Shown in pieces: positions 49,910-59,711 of a stretch of 64,000 nucleotides of DNA (positions within the stretch are counted from its first letter, which is position 1; every line of letters begins with the position of its first letter). The notes below the pieces were generated by a model. It made no database searches. It saw nothing but the letters and a program-made list of their open reading frames with translations, and was not told the DNA's origin. The DNA is from Luteimonas rhizosphaerae (lineage in GTDB: Bacteria > Pseudomonadota > Gammaproteobacteria > Xanthomonadales > Xanthomonadaceae). Where the stretch lies: assembly GCF_002849595.1 (NCBI RefSeq), contig NZ_NRQR01000005.1, forward strand, positions 1 to 64,000. The letters run 5' to 3'. Position numbers and translations under genes: made by a program.

Positions 49910-51880
49910 TCAGCCCGCAGGGGGCGGAACCGTGGCCGGCGCCGTGCGCCGCAGCCCCAGCGCGAGCAACCGCGCCAGCAGATGCTCGCCCGGTCCGGTC
50001 GGCGCGTCGAGCGCCATCCGCTGCAACGCGGCGGTGTCGTCGCTGCTGCCCTCGCGCAATGCGGCGACTACCGTGCGCAGCTTGTCGCCGCGCGTGGCGG
50101 TGTGGGACTTCAGCCAGGTCAGCGCCTTGAGCACGCGCTGCTCGACGGCGTCGAAATCGCTGCCGAGCGGATAGTCGGGCAGGGTACCGTCGCGCCGCAG
50201 CGGCGCCAGCGCCTCGCGCAGTCGCGTCGCGGTGTTGCGGGCCCAGGCCTGCGGCGCGACGAAGTGCGGATCGAGCTTGCGCGCCGCGCGCGCCTGTTCG
50301 AGCAGCCGCAGCTGGTGGGCCGCGTCGGCGATTCGCGTCATCGCGACCACGCAGTCCTCGTCGGTCGCGCCGCGCACGTCGGCGATGCCGTATTCGGTGA
50401 TGTAGAGATCGCGCAGGTGCCGGGGAATCGTCGTGTGGCCGTAGTTCCAGCGGATATTGGCCTCGTGCCGGCCGCCCGACTCGCGGGTCGCGCGCAGCAG
50501 CAGCGCCGAGCGCGCATCCGGTAGCGCATGCGCCATCGCGACGAAGTTGTACTGGCCGCCGACGCCCGACACCACGCGGCCGTCGTCGAGACCGTCGGAG
50601 ACCGCCGCGCCGAGCGCGGTCGCCATCATGCAGCTGTTGAAGAAGCGCGCATCGCGGCGCTGCAGGCGCTTCAGTCCCTCGTCGAGCCCGTAGAGTTCGT
50701 TGACCTCGCCGACCCGTTTCATGCCGATGCCGCGCCGGGTCGCGTCGTCGAGGCCGTGCAGCCAGGCGTAGAAATCCGGCGAGCCGAGGTAGAACGCGCC
50801 GTGCAGGAATTCGCCGTCGCGTTCGATCAGCTCCTGGTCGAGCGCGCTGAGGCTGCCGTCGTTGGCGCGGCGCATCAGCGCGGCCTTGTCGACGACCTTG
50901 CGGCGGATCACGCCGACCTCGACCAATCGCTTGAAGCCCTCGTTGAGCATTTCGCTGCAGCCGTAGAGGCCGATCTCGAACGGCCCGAGCCCGCCGCTGG
51001 CGACCACGGCGGGATGCGTCGCCAGCCCGGGATCGAGCGCATGCAGCACGCGCCGGTAGGCCGCATTGTCGGTCTGGCGCAGCGCCAGCGCATGGCTCAG
51101 CGCATCGGCCAGCGCGCCGATGCCGATCTGCAGCGTGCCGCCGTCGCGGACCAGTGCGCTGGCATGGAAGCCGATCGCATAGTCGGCGTCGGAAACCGGC
51201 TGCCGCGGCAGGCCGAACAGCGCGGGATAGGGTGGTGGCGGCGCGACGACGAGGTCGAAGAACGCGGCATCGACGGCCGCGGTGCCGTCGAGCCACGGCA
51301 GGTGCGGATCGATCTCGCCGACGACCAGGGGCCGTGGCTGTCCGGCGGCGACGATCGCGTCGATCGCGTCGAAGGTCAGGTCGGTGTTCGACGACAGCGA
51401 AAAGCGGCTGCCGTCCTCGTTCGCCGCGACCTTCTGCACCAGCACGTTCACCCCGCGGTCGGCGAGCGCGCGCGCGACGTGCGTGTAGTTGAGGCTGGCG
51501 TAGCGGCGCTGCGCCTGCGACGAGCCCAGCATCGCGCCGGACTGCATGTAGAACTCCTCGACCGCGATGTGCGGCGGCAGCGCATCGCGGCGCAACGCGT
51601 CGACATACTTGAGGCGGACGAAATCCTCGCCGAAATGGCGCGCCGCGAACGGGCCGATGAACCGGCCTTCGAGATCGCGGCCGGCGACCGGCGGATCCAG
51701 CGACAGTGCGGTGTAGAGGGTGACGGGGCGCGTCGGATCGGCGGCCGCGCGGTCGTACAGCGCATTGAGCAGCCGGTGCGGTTTGCCGAGCCCGAGCGGC
51801 GCGCCGACATGCAGCGGGCCGTCCACGTGCGCGAGGATGCGGTCGGTCGCATCTTCCAGTGAATCGACGTAATCGGTCAT
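49910..51880 (-). CDS. Acetyl-CoA hydrolase/transferase family protein
   Basis: A 656-residue CoA-transferase family I protein. Landmarks are IGIGALADALSHALAL, SGGLGPFEIGLYGCSEMLNE, VVSGVGGQYNFVAMAHAL (the GxGGQ motif of the class), TTIPRHLRDLYITEYGIADV and a C-terminal DFDAVEQRVLKALTWLK. The family converts acyl-CoA to acid, often by moving CoA to acetate, succinate or propionate. The exact substrate is not determined; it is longer than the roughly 500-residue Ach1 type. The ATG at 51880 is the only start with a normal N-terminus. Upstream (51881-52112) no gene is seen. Downstream are 183 nt to bolA. Confidence 0.86.
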   Translation of the reverse strand: MTDYVDSLEDATDRILAHVDGPLHVGAPLGLGKPHRLLNALYDRAAADPTRPVTLYTALSLDPPVAGRDLEGRFIGPFAARHFGEDFVRLKYVDALRRDALPPHIAVEEFYMQSGAMLGSSQAQRRYASLNYTHVARALADRGVNVLVQKVAANEDGSRFSLSSNTDLTFDAIDAIVAAGQPRPLVVGEIDPHLPWLDGTAAVDAAFFDLVVAPPPPYPALFGLPRQPVSDADYAIGFHASALVRDGGTLQIGIGALADALSHALALRQTDNAAYRRVLHALDPGLATHPAVVASGGLGPFEIGLYGCSEMLNEGFKRLVEVGVIRRKVVDKAALMRRANDGSLSALDQELIERDGEFLHGAFYLGSPDFYAWLHGLDDATRRGIGMKRVGEVNELYGLDEGLKRLQRRDARFFNSCMMATALGAAVSDGLDDGRVVSGVGGQYNFVAMAHALPDARSALLLRATRESGGRHEANIRWNYGHTTIPRHLRDLYITEYGIADVRGATDEDCVVAMTRIADAAHQLRLLEQARAARKLDPHFVAPQAWARNTATRLREALAPLRRDGTLPDYPLGSDFDAVEQRVLKALTWLKSHTATRGDKLRTVVAALREGSSDDTAALQRMALDAPTGPGEHLLARLLALGLRRTAPATVPPPAG

Positions 51881-52112
51881 GCGCGGAGCATACGCACGAC
51901 GACGTGAATAGGCGCGAGCGTGCGCGTCGCCACGGGCGTGCGCGTCGCCACGGCCGGCGATGGCAGCGCGTGCGGCCGGACACGGCATCGCCGCTGCGTC
52001 TGTTCCTGGCGCGACGGCCGGAGTGCGGGCCTTCGGGTCACTCCGGGACGGGGTGCATTGCATCACGGCTGCACGCGCGTGCTCGACGCCCGTCCGGTCA
52101 TGGCGCCCGGAC

Positions 52113-52664
52113 TCAGGCCTCGAGCATCTCCGGCGTGAACAGCGCCCGCCGCGAGCGCTCGTCGCCACTGACCATGAACCGGCCATCGCCGCGGTAGTGC
52201 AGGGTGCGCGGCCATTTCGGTCGCGTCGCCGCGTGCGCCGCGACCACGCGCCAGACGAACAGCGGGTAATCGGCGGTGATCCGGGTCTCCTGCAGGCGGC
52301 ACTCGAAACGCGCATGGCATTCGCCGATGCCGGGCGCCGCGACCGCGTGACTTTCGAGGGCGGTGAGGCCGAAGCGGTCGAACTTGTCGCCCTCGGCGCT
52401 GCTGCAGTTGCCGATGCGCACCACGGTGTCGAGCAGGTCCGCCGTCGGCAGGTTGATGACACATTCGCGGCCGGCGCGCGCCAGTGCGTGGCTGCGGTTG
52501 CCGGGATCGATGTAGGTGCCGACGAGGTCGTAGCCCAGCATCATGTGCCAGCCCAGCGTCATGATGCCGCGCTCGCCCTTCGCTGCGGTCGACAGCAGCA
52601 CCACCGGGCCGGGTTCGAGAAAACGGCGGGTCTGGTCGGGCGGAATCGCGCGGGTGCGTGGCAT
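52113..52664 (-). CDS. Flavin reductase-like (FMN-binding split-barrel) protein
   Basis: A 183-residue soluble protein with the flavin reductase-like fold: FLEPGPVVLLSTAAKGERGI near the N-terminus, MTLGWHMMLGYDL, then GTYIDPGNRSHALARAGREC and VINLPTADLLDTVVRIG. These match FMN-binding DIM6/NTAB-type proteins, which reduce FMN or act as small oxidoreductase subunits. The substrate is unknown. The gene lies 63 nt downstream of modC on the same strand and could be the tail of the mod operon, or independent. ATG 52664 has no clear RBS. Confidence 0.78.
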   Translation of the reverse strand: MPRTRAIPPDQTRRFLEPGPVVLLSTAAKGERGIMTLGWHMMLGYDLVGTYIDPGNRSHALARAGRECVINLPTADLLDTVVRIGNCSSAEGDKFDRFGLTALESHAVAAPGIGECHARFECRLQETRITADYPLFVWRVVAAHAATRPKWPRTLHYRGDGRFMVSGDERSRRALFTPEMLEA

Positions 52665-52727
52665 GCGGATGACCGGAGGACGGGGCTGCGATTGCCGCAG
52701 GTCGGCGGTGAACGTCGCGTCGCGCGC

Positions 52728-53354
52728 TCAGTCCAGCGTGTGCACCGCATCCGCGATGCGGCGCACGTCGTCGGCGGTGTGGCTGACGTAGAGCATCGGC
52801 AGCGTGGTCTCGTCGCGCACGCGCTGCAGGTAGGGAATCAGCTCTTCGCGCCGGGCCTGGTCGAGCGACGACAAGGGTTCGTCGAGCAGCAGCAGCGCGG
52901 GCCGCGCGAGCAGGGCGCGGCCGATCGCGACGCGTTGCGCCTCGCCGCCCGACAGGTTGGCCGGACGCCGTGCCAGCAATGCCTCGATGCCGAGCAGCGC
53001 GATCACGTGGTCGAACGCGAACGCGCCATCATCATCGTCGGACGCGCCCACGTGGCGGCCGTAGCGCAGGTTGCGGCGCACGTCGAGATGCGGGAACAGC
53101 CGCGCATCCTGGAACACGTAGCCGACGCGCCGCCGGTGCGCGGGCACGTCGATGCGCGCGGCACTGTCGAACAGCACGCGGCCGTCGATCTCGATACGCC
53201 CCGCCCGCGGCCGCGTCAGCCCGGCGATCGCATGCAGCACGCTGGTCTTGCCGGCGCCCGACGGCCCGGTCAACGCGAGCACGCGTTGCGGCGCGTCGAT
53301 GCGGACGGTTCGCCGGCATCTGCCGCGCTGCAGGGTGATGTCGATCACCAGCAT
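52728..53354 (-). CDS. modC: Molybdate ABC transporter ATP-binding protein (short form)
   Basis: ATPase that drives molybdate import with ModB. The 208 residues have Walker A GPSGAGKT (about 30-37), a Q-loop [10 protein letters not shown], the signature [15 protein letters not shown] and Walker [13 protein letters not shown], then the switch His in VSHTADD. The C-terminal TOBE/MOP domain of the classic 350-residue ModC, which binds molybdate for feedback, is absent. The stop is at the end of the ATPase core, so this looks like a natural short form and not a break. ATG 53354 shares one base with the modB stop (TGATG). Confidence 0.9.
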   Translation of the reverse strand: MLVIDITLQRGRCRRTVRIDAPQRVLALTGPSGAGKTSVLHAIAGLTRPRAGRIEIDGRVLFDSAARIDVPAHRRRVGYVFQDARLFPHLDVRRNLRYGRHVGASDDDDGAFAFDHVIALLGIEALLARRPANLSGGEAQRVAIGRALLARPALLLLDEPLSSLDQARREELIPYLQRVRDETTLPMLYVSHTADDVRRIADAVHTLD

Positions 53355-54070
53355 CAGTCGTGCGCCTCGGGCCGGGTGCGCCGCACCAGCCATTCGGACG
53401 CCAGCAGCGCCGCCAGCGAGATCGCCACTGCGACCGCGGCCAGCCGCCAGATGCCGGCATCGCCGCCGGGCACCTGCATCAGCCCGTAGATCGCCGACGA
53501 CACGGTCTGGGTTTCGCCGGGAATGTTGGAGACGAAGGTGATCGTCGCGCCGAATTCGCCCAGTGCCTTGGCGAATGCGAGCACCGCGCCGGCGACGAGG
53601 CCCGGCCACGCCAGTGGCAGGGTGATCGTGCAGAACACCCGCAGCGGACTGGCGCCGAGCGTCGCCGCGGCCTGCTCCAGGCGCCGGTCGACATTCTCGA
53701 TCGACAGGCGGATCGTCCGCACCATCAGCGGGAAGCCCATGATCGCGCTCGCCAGCGCGGCGCCGGTCCAGCGGAAGGCGACGGAGATGCCGAAGGTCGT
53801 GTCCAGCCATGCGCCGATCGTGCCGTTGCCGCCCAGCAGCACCAGCAGCGCATAGCCGACGACGACCGGCGGCAGCACCAGGGGCAGGTGGACCAGGGCG
53901 TCGAGCAGCGACTTGCCGACGAAGCGCCTGCGCGCCAGCAGCCAGGCGATGGCGACGCCGAACGGCAGGCTGGCGAGCGCGGCGACGGCGGCGACCCGCA
54001 GGCTCAGGCGGATCGCGACGAGCTCGTCGTGCGTGAACGCGGACAGCAGGGGCAGCGCGGACGCGGACAT
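53354..54070 (-). CDS. modB: Molybdate ABC transporter permease
   Basis: Inner-membrane permease of 238 residues with about five or six helices. The binding-protein-dependent transport motif that contacts ModC is [14 protein letters not shown] (EAA-type loop, residues about 165-180). [19 protein letters not shown] near 65 is typical of ModB. The spacing to modA is 6 nt and it overlaps modC by one base, so this is one operon. All expected blocks are intact, in contrast to modA. Confidence 0.94.
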   Translation of the reverse strand: MSASALPLLSAFTHDELVAIRLSLRVAAVAALASLPFGVAIAWLLARRRFVGKSLLDALVHLPLVLPPVVVGYALLVLLGGNGTIGAWLDTTFGISVAFRWTGAALASAIMGFPLMVRTIRLSIENVDRRLEQAAATLGASPLRVFCTITLPLAWPGLVAGAVLAFAKALGEFGATITFVSNIPGETQTVSSAIYGLMQVPGGDAGIWRLAAVAVAISLAALLASEWLVRRTRPEAHD

Positions 54071-54076
54071 GCGCGG

Positions 54077-54861
54077 TCAGCGGATCGTGAAGCCGTGCGC
54101 GCGGAAGATCGCCGAGGCGGCATCGCCATCGAGCCAGCGCACGAAGGCGGCGGCCTGCGGATGCCGGCTCGCGGCGACCCGCGCGACCGGATAGACGATC
54201 GCCGGGTGGCTGTCTTCCGGGAACGTCGCCAGCACCTTGACCCGCGGCTCGGCGCGCGCATCGCTGCCGTAGACCACGCCCAGCGGCGCTTCGCCGCGCG
54301 CGACCAGCACCAGCGCCGAACGCACGCTGTCGGATTCGGCGATGCGCGGCTGCAGGGCGGTCCAGCTGCCGAACGACACGAAGGCCGCCTTCGCGTACTT
54401 GCCTGCCGGCACGCTGGCCGTCAGTGCCAGCGACAGGCGCCCGCGCGGACCGAGCAGCGGCAACAGGTCGCTGCGTGCATCGAGCCGGAACGGCTGCGCG
54501 CGACTGCGCGCCGGGGCGACCAGCACCAGGGTGTTGCCGAGCAGATCGCGGCGCGACGCCGGATCGATGAGCCGGCGCTGCTGCAGCCAGTCCATCCAGT
54601 CTGCCGGGCCAGCGCGGAACTCGCCGCGTACGACACCCGCAACGGCTGGCCGGTGTCCTGGCGGTAGCGCGCGGCGGCCGCGTCCATCGATTCCTTGAGG
54701 CTGGCGGCGGCGAACACGGTCAGCGGGGCGGCGGCGTCGGCGGCGCGGACGGGCAGAACGCGCGCCGTCGCCACCAGCAGCGCGGCCAACGCCAGCAGGC
54801 GCAGCGCGGCGCGCGTGAGCGCGCGGGCTCGCGGCGTCGGCATGACGGTCGGGCTGCGCAT
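54077..54861 (-). pseudogene. modA: Molybdate-binding protein gene with an internal deletion and frameshift
   Basis: Periplasmic substrate-binding protein of the molybdate importer. The signal peptide (ending PVRAA) and the start [16 protein letters not shown] run on to [12 protein letters not shown]. At about 54598-54604 the sequence jumps to [20 protein letters not shown] in another frame, then continues normally ([24 protein letters not shown]) to the stop. The family has an IEQGAPADVFISAD-type segment at the gap, which carries ligand-binding residues. About 50 nt are missing. The rest of the operon is intact, so this is either recent damage or an assembly error. ATG 54861 lies 3 nt after the preceding gene. 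Confidence 0.88.
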
Positions 54862-54864
54862 GCG

Positions 54865-55428
54865 TCAGGGCGCCACGATGACGGTGATGGCGACGACCTG
54901 GGACACGCCGCGTGCGGCGCGGCTGTCGTCCGCGACCACCAGGCGCGGCGCGCCGGCTGCGGCGTCCGAGGGCCCCCCCTCGCAGCGGTCGACCAGATAC
55001 ACGCGGCGGTGGCCGAGCGTGGGATCGAGTTCGCCCAGCGAGAACACCACGCGGTCGCCGTCGCGTCCCGTGACCAGCACGTAGCGCGTCAAGTGCGCGC
55101 CGGCCAGCGGCGCCCCCGGCACGACGCCGCTGGCGCGCAGCAGGGCGAACAGCGACGTGCCGGCGCAGTCGAGCGTCGCGCCGCGCACCGTCGCCTGCAC
55201 CGGCTCGCGCGAAAGGCGCGCCCGCGTGTCCGGATCCAGCGGCACGACGACAGGCGATGCGAGCACCGGTGCGCGCGGCGCCGATGCGCGCAGTGTCGGG
55301 TCGCGGTCGAGCGTCGATGCCACCGGCGCGGGAGCGGGTGCCGGCACCGGCACGGTCGCGCAGCCGGCCAGCGCCAGCAGCAGCGCGAGGGCCGGCACGC
55401 GAGCGGGCGCGTGGCAATGGATTGGCAT
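54865..55428 (-). CDS. Lipoprotein with a molybdopterin-oxidoreductase-like domain (SUOX-type fold, inferred)
   Basis: A 187-residue predicted lipoprotein: signal and lipobox LALAGC (Cys about 23), a Pro/Ala/Val linker to about residue 65, then a domain with VQATVRGATLDCAGTSLFAL, VVPGAPLAGAHLTRYVLVTG, VVFSLGELDPTLGHRRVYLV, and PRLVVADDSRAARGVSQVVA. The order (G-D-x-x-V, S-x-x-E-x-D-P, L-V-x-x-D-x-x-x-A-R) resembles the sulfite-oxidase-type molybdopterin-binding domain, although the usual cofactor cysteine is uncertain (Cys in LDCAG is a candidate). It is the first gene of the modABC operon, 3 nt before modA, which supports a molybdenum link. The function is inferred, not known. Confidence 0.6.
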   Translation of the reverse strand: MPIHCHAPARVPALALLLALAGCATVPVPAPAPAPVASTLDRDPTLRASAPRAPVLASPVVVPLDPDTRARLSREPVQATVRGATLDCAGTSLFALLRASGVVPGAPLAGAHLTRYVLVTGRDGDRVVFSLGELDPTLGHRRVYLVDRCEGGPSDAAAGAPRLVVADDSRAARGVSQVVAITVIVAP

Positions 55429-55525
55429 CAGGGGACGCGGATCGCAGGCATGCGACGCAGCCTAAACGCGCGCCGCGCACGACGCACGTGAACCGCGGCC
55501 GGTCCGGCGCAGGATCGGGGCTGCG

Positions 55526-56335
55526 TCAGGGGACGGCCGGCGGATCGAGCGTCGCGTTCAACAGCTGCGCCAGGCGCGCACCGGCGTCGCGCAACTGCTG
55601 TTCGGCCAGCGGCAGATGGGTGTCGACATAGTCGTCGCCGATGCGGGCGCGGCGCGGATAGACGCCCGGCCGCACCGCGATCGCGCAGGCGGCTTCCGCC
55701 CAGGCGCCCGCCTGCGGCGGCAGTGGTCCGGCAACGGCGGGCGCCGGCGTCAACGCCTGCAGCCGCGTCACCCAGGCCGATTCCGGCAGCGACTGCGTAT
55801 TGAGCATGCCGCTGTCCCAGAACGCGTGCAGGTTGGTGCCGCGCTTGCGGTAGTTGATCTGGCGATCGTTGCCGCCCTTGTCGTGGCCGTAGCCCGCGTG
55901 CATCGGCTGGTGCACGTCGCCGACGAAGTGCACGACGAATTTCAGCGCCTGCAGGCGATCGGCCTTCGAGCGCGTGCGGTCGCCGAGGATCGCGCTCTGG
56001 GTGCGGATCGCCTCGACCACGCAGTCGCCGCCGGGGCAGTCGCGTGCGGCGTCGTAACGGCACGCGGGCGCGATGTTGACGTAGTGCCACGGCGCCGAGC
56101 GTCGGCCGAGGTCGGGATCGTTGGCGCGCAGCGCGTCCGCCCAGGTCGCGATGCCGGTCAGCGTCGGCTCGGGTTCGCCGGCCAGCAGCGCATCGACCTG
56201 CGCGCGGGTCGACGGCGTGAGGTCGGGCGTCGCCAGCCCGGCGACGAGCCGGTGGCCCATGCCGCCCCACGCGGCGGCGGAGGTGGAGACGGCGGCGGAA
56301 ACGAACAGGACGGTGACACACAGGAATCGGCGCAT
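55526..56335 (-). CDS. S1/P1 nuclease family protein
   Basis: Secreted or periplasmic zinc-dependent nuclease of 269 residues, preferring single-stranded nucleic acids in the characterised members. A signal peptide (1 to about 21) is followed by WGGMGHRLVAGLA; the mature N-terminal Trp and the His supply zinc ligands. Further ligand blocks are IATWADALR, PWHYVNIAP, FVVHFVGDVHQPMHAGY and NLHAFWDSGML. The trinuclear zinc set therefore appears complete. ATG 56335 gives a clean signal. It lies between ompW and the mod operon on the same strand, with gaps of 48 and 97 nt. Confidence 0.9.
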   Translation of the reverse strand: MRRFLCVTVLFVSAAVSTSAAAWGGMGHRLVAGLATPDLTPSTRAQVDALLAGEPEPTLTGIATWADALRANDPDLGRRSAPWHYVNIAPACRYDAARDCPGGDCVVEAIRTQSAILGDRTRSKADRLQALKFVVHFVGDVHQPMHAGYGHDKGGNDRQINYRKRGTNLHAFWDSGMLNTQSLPESAWVTRLQALTPAPAVAGPLPPQAGAWAEAACAIAVRPGVYPRRARIGDDYVDTHLPLAEQQLRDAGARLAQLLNATLDPPAVP

Positions 56336-56383
56336 GCGGCGATTCTACCGGCCGCCTGTGCCGGGCCGTGATGCACGCTGTGC

Positions 56384-57004
56384 TCAGAACGTCCGGACGT
56401 AGGCCGCGCCGTACACCAGCGGATCGAGGTGCGCGGTGCCGAGAGGGACGCCATCGACGCGCACGTCGGTGTCGATGTCGATCCAGCGGGCATCGAGGCG
56501 GAGCCGGCTGCCGGCGCCGAGCCGGATGTCGAGGCCGGCATGCGCGGCCAGGCCCCAGGCATCGCGGAGCTGCAGTCGCGTCCCGGCGAGCGCGCCGGTC
56601 GTGTCTTCGCCGAAGAACGTCGTGGAGTTCACGCCGATGCCGAACAGTGGCGACACCGTACCGCCGCGGTGGCCGTGGTACTGCAGCGACAGGGTCGGCG
56701 GCAGGTGCCGCGTGCTGCCGACCCTGCCGAGCCCGTCGACGGCGATGTCGTGCCGGAACGGCAGCGCCGCGAGCAGCTCGAGGCCCAGACCGTCGCGGAC
56801 GAAGTATTCCGCTGCGATCGTCGGCCGGGTGCTGCCGCCGATCGACAGCGGCAGGCTGCCGCCGGCGAGGCGCCCGTTGCCCGACCTGGGATCGACATGG
56901 TGGGCGCCGACGGCGAGGGTCCAGTCGCCGGCGGACTGGGCGTGGACCGGCAGGCAGGCGCCGGTGGTCGTGGCGGCGAGAAACGCGAGGGACAGCAGGC
57001 GCAT
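56384..57004 (-). CDS. ompW: OmpW family outer membrane protein
   Basis: Small eight-stranded beta-barrel outer membrane protein of 206 residues. It has a signal peptide (1-22, ending PVHAQ), WTLAVGAHHVDPRSGNGRLA near the N-terminus, PLFGIGVNSTTFFGED in the middle, and LDARWIDIDTDVRVDGV near the C-terminus, ending in YGAAYVRTF with a terminal Phe, as needed for barrel assembly. OmpW proteins form hydrophobic channels and are often linked to stress or metal response. The ATG at 57004 is chosen from the signal peptide; the RBS is weak. It is divergent from gapA, with 245 nt between starts. Confidence 0.9.
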   Translation of the reverse strand: MRLLSLAFLAATTTGACLPVHAQSAGDWTLAVGAHHVDPRSGNGRLAGGSLPLSIGGSTRPTIAAEYFVRDGLGLELLAALPFRHDIAVDGLGRVGSTRHLPPTLSLQYHGHRGGTVSPLFGIGVNSTTFFGEDTTGALAGTRLQLRDAWGLAAHAGLDIRLGAGSRLRLDARWIDIDTDVRVDGVPLGTAHLDPLVYGAAYVRTF

Positions 57005-57130
57005 GGAGAGGATCCGTCGGAGAGTGGCCGCAGTGTCGGCATCCCGGCGCGCGGGCGCCTTGATCGGAATCAATGCGCGCCGGCCGCCGTGCGCGCCTGC
57101 GGCCAGCGTCGGGCGCCGTCAGGACGCGCC

Positions 57131-57139
57131 TGCTAAAAT
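57131..57139 (+). promoter_or_regulatory. Extended -10 promoter element of gapA
   Basis: TGCTAAAAT, a good extended -10 (TGn plus TAAAAT), 110 nt before the gapA ATG. No clear -35, which is usual for the extended form. Confidence 0.5.
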
Positions 57140-57183
57140 GCGCGGGTTGCCGGGACCGGCGCCGCGCGTCGAGCCTGGCGTGA

Positions 57184-58140
<957 letters not shown>

Positions 58141-58149
58141 TGAGACCGG

Positions 58150-58177
58150 AGCCCCGCGCAAGCGGGGCTTCTTTTTT
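58150..58177 (+). terminator. Rho-independent terminator after gapA
   Basis: An 8-bp stem AGCCCCGC/GCGGGGCT (58150-58157 with 58162-58169), a GCAA loop, then TCTTTTTT. It separates gapA transcription from pgk. Confidence 0.92.
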
Positions 58178-58324
58178 GGCCCGGGCGACACCGGCGCCGG
58201 GGTTGCTGGCATCGCGTTGTCGGAGCGCGCGCCTGCAGACGTTTGCCTGCCTGCGGGCGCAGCGCGGACAATGGGCGACGGACGCACACGCGTTCTCCTT
58301 CCGACTCCAGCGAGCCCAGTGCCC

Positions 58325-58399
58325 ATGACCATCGTCCGCATGACCGACCTCGACCTCTCCGGCAAGCGCGTGCTGATCCGGCAGGGCGAGCCGGTCTGA
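58325..58399 (+). CDS. Mini-ORF copying the N-terminus of phosphoglycerate kinase (pgk fragment)
   Basis: A 24-residue [23 protein letters not shown] then GEPV and a stop. The first 20 residues equal the PGK start at 58536 except Ser for Ala at position 12. The DNA differs mainly at silent positions (ACC/ACT, ATC/ATT, GAC/GAT, CGC/CGT, CTG/TTG), so it is an old partial duplication or a leader, not a recent copy. After GGCAG the similarity stops. It could be a remnant or a translated leader; there is no evidence of a product. Two hairpins follow before pgk. Confidence 0.6.
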   Translation: MTIVRMTDLDLSGKRVLIRQGEPV

Positions 58400-58404
58400 G
58401 CGGA

Positions 58405-58454
58405 CTGCCGTCAGGCAGACCGCGCGGCGAGCGCCCGGCCATGGATGGCCGGGC
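58405..58454 (+). promoter_or_regulatory. Two hairpins between the pgk-like mini-ORF and pgk
   Basis: CTGCC-GTCA-GGCAG (58405-58418) and a perfect 10-bp palindrome GCCCGGCCAT-GG-ATGGCCGGGC (58433-58454). There is no T-run after either, so neither is a standard terminator. Position after a short ORF and before pgk resembles a leader region; regulation is only inferred. Confidence 0.4.
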
Positions 58455-58535
58455 AGGTGTCTGCGACTGCAGTCATGTCACGCCAGGGATGGCATGGCGC
58501 ACATCATTCCGATCATTCAAGAGAGTCCAGAGCCC

Positions 58536-59711
58536 ATGACTATTGTCCGCATGACCGATCTCGACCTGGCCGGCAAACGTGTGTTGATCCGGCAGGACCT
58601 CAACGTTCCCGTCGACGGCGGCAAGGTCACCTCCGACCAGCGCATCACCGCATCGCTGCCGACGTTGAAATACGCGCTGGAGAAGGGTGCGGCGGTCATG
58701 GTGACCTCGCACCTCGGCCGGCCGAAGGAAGGCAGCTGGAGCGAGGCCGATTCGCTCGCCCCCGTAGCCGCGCGGCTGTCCGAACTGCTCGGCATCGACG
58801 TGCCGCTGGTGCGCGACTGGGTCGACGGCGTCGAGGTCGCGCCGGGACAGCTGGTGCTGCTCGAGAACTGCCGCATGAACATCGGCGAGAAGGACGACGA
58901 CGAGGCGTTGTCGAAGAAATACGCCGCCTTGTGCGACGTGTTCGTCATGGATGCCTTCGGCACCGCGCACCGCGCGCAGGCGTCGACGCATGGCGTGATC
59001 CGCCATGCTGCGACCGCCGCGGGCGGCCCGCTGCTGATGGCCGAACTCGATGCGCTGGCCAAGGCGCTCGACGCGCCGGCGCGGCCGTTGCTGGCGATCG
59101 TCGCGGGCAGCAAGGTGTCGACCAAGCTCGAACTGCTGTCGTCGCTGGTCGGCAAGGTCGACCAGCTGATCGTCGGCGGCGGCATCGCCAACACCTTCAT
59201 CGCCGCGCTGGGCCACGGCGTCGGCAAGTCGCTGGTCGAGACCGACCTGCTCGATACCGCGACGCAGATCATGGCCGACGCCAGGGCACGCGGCGCCGAG
59301 ATTCCGGTGCCGACCGACGTCGTCGTCGCATCTGCGTTCGCCGCCGATGCGCCGGCCACCGTCAAGGCAGTGGATGCGGTCGACGCCGACGACATGATCC
59401 TCGACATCGGCCCGGACACCGCCAGGCGCTACGCCGCGATGATCAAGGAGGCCGGCACCGTGGTCTGGAACGGTCCGGTCGGCGTGTTCGAGTTCGACGC
59501 GTTCGGCAAGGGCACGGAGGCGCTGGCGCGCGCGATCGCGTCGTCGAAGGCGTTCTCGATCGCCGGTGGCGGCGACACGCTGGCGGCCGTCGACAAGTAC
59601 GGCATCGCCGATGACGTGTCCTACATCTCCACCGGCGGCGGCGCGTTCCTCGAATTCCTCGAAGGCAAGACGCTGCCGGCGGTCGCGGCGCTCGACGCCC
59701 GCGGCGCGTGA
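58536..59711 (+). CDS. pgk: Phosphoglycerate kinase
   Basis: Transfers phosphate from 1,3-bisphosphoglycerate to ADP in glycolysis. The 391 residues are a normal length. [15 protein letters not shown] (substrate-binding Arg/Asp/Asn), [55 protein letters not shown], and the nucleotide site [13 protein letters not shown] with [13 protein letters not shown] are all intact. ATG 58536 is the family start; the upstream in-frame ATG at 58494 gives a non-family extension. The stop overlaps the next gene's GTG by 4 nt. It is preceded by a diverged copy of its own 5' end. Confidence 0.96.
   Translation: MTIVRMTDLDLAGKRVLIRQDLNVPVDGGKVTSDQRITASLPTLKYALEKGAAVMVTSHLGRPKEGSWSEADSLAPVAARLSELLGIDVPLVRDWVDGVEVAPGQLVLLENCRMNIGEKDDDEALSKKYAALCDVFVMDAFGTAHRAQASTHGVIRHAATAAGGPLLMAELDALAKALDAPARPLLAIVAGSKVSTKLELLSSLVGKVDQLIVGGGIANTFIAALGHGVGKSLVETDLLDTATQIMADARARGAEIPVPTDVVVASAFAADAPATVKAVDAVDADDMILDIGPDTARRYAAMIKEAGTVVWNGPVGVFEFDAFGKGTEALARAIASSKAFSIAGGGDTLAAVDKYGIADDVSYISTGGGAFLEFLEGKTLPAVAALDARGA

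Noticed and set aside
52728-53354. modC as another truncated gene
   Set aside because: All ATPase motifs are present and the stop follows the core domain cleanly. Short ModC-like proteins without TOBE exist, so truncation is not required.
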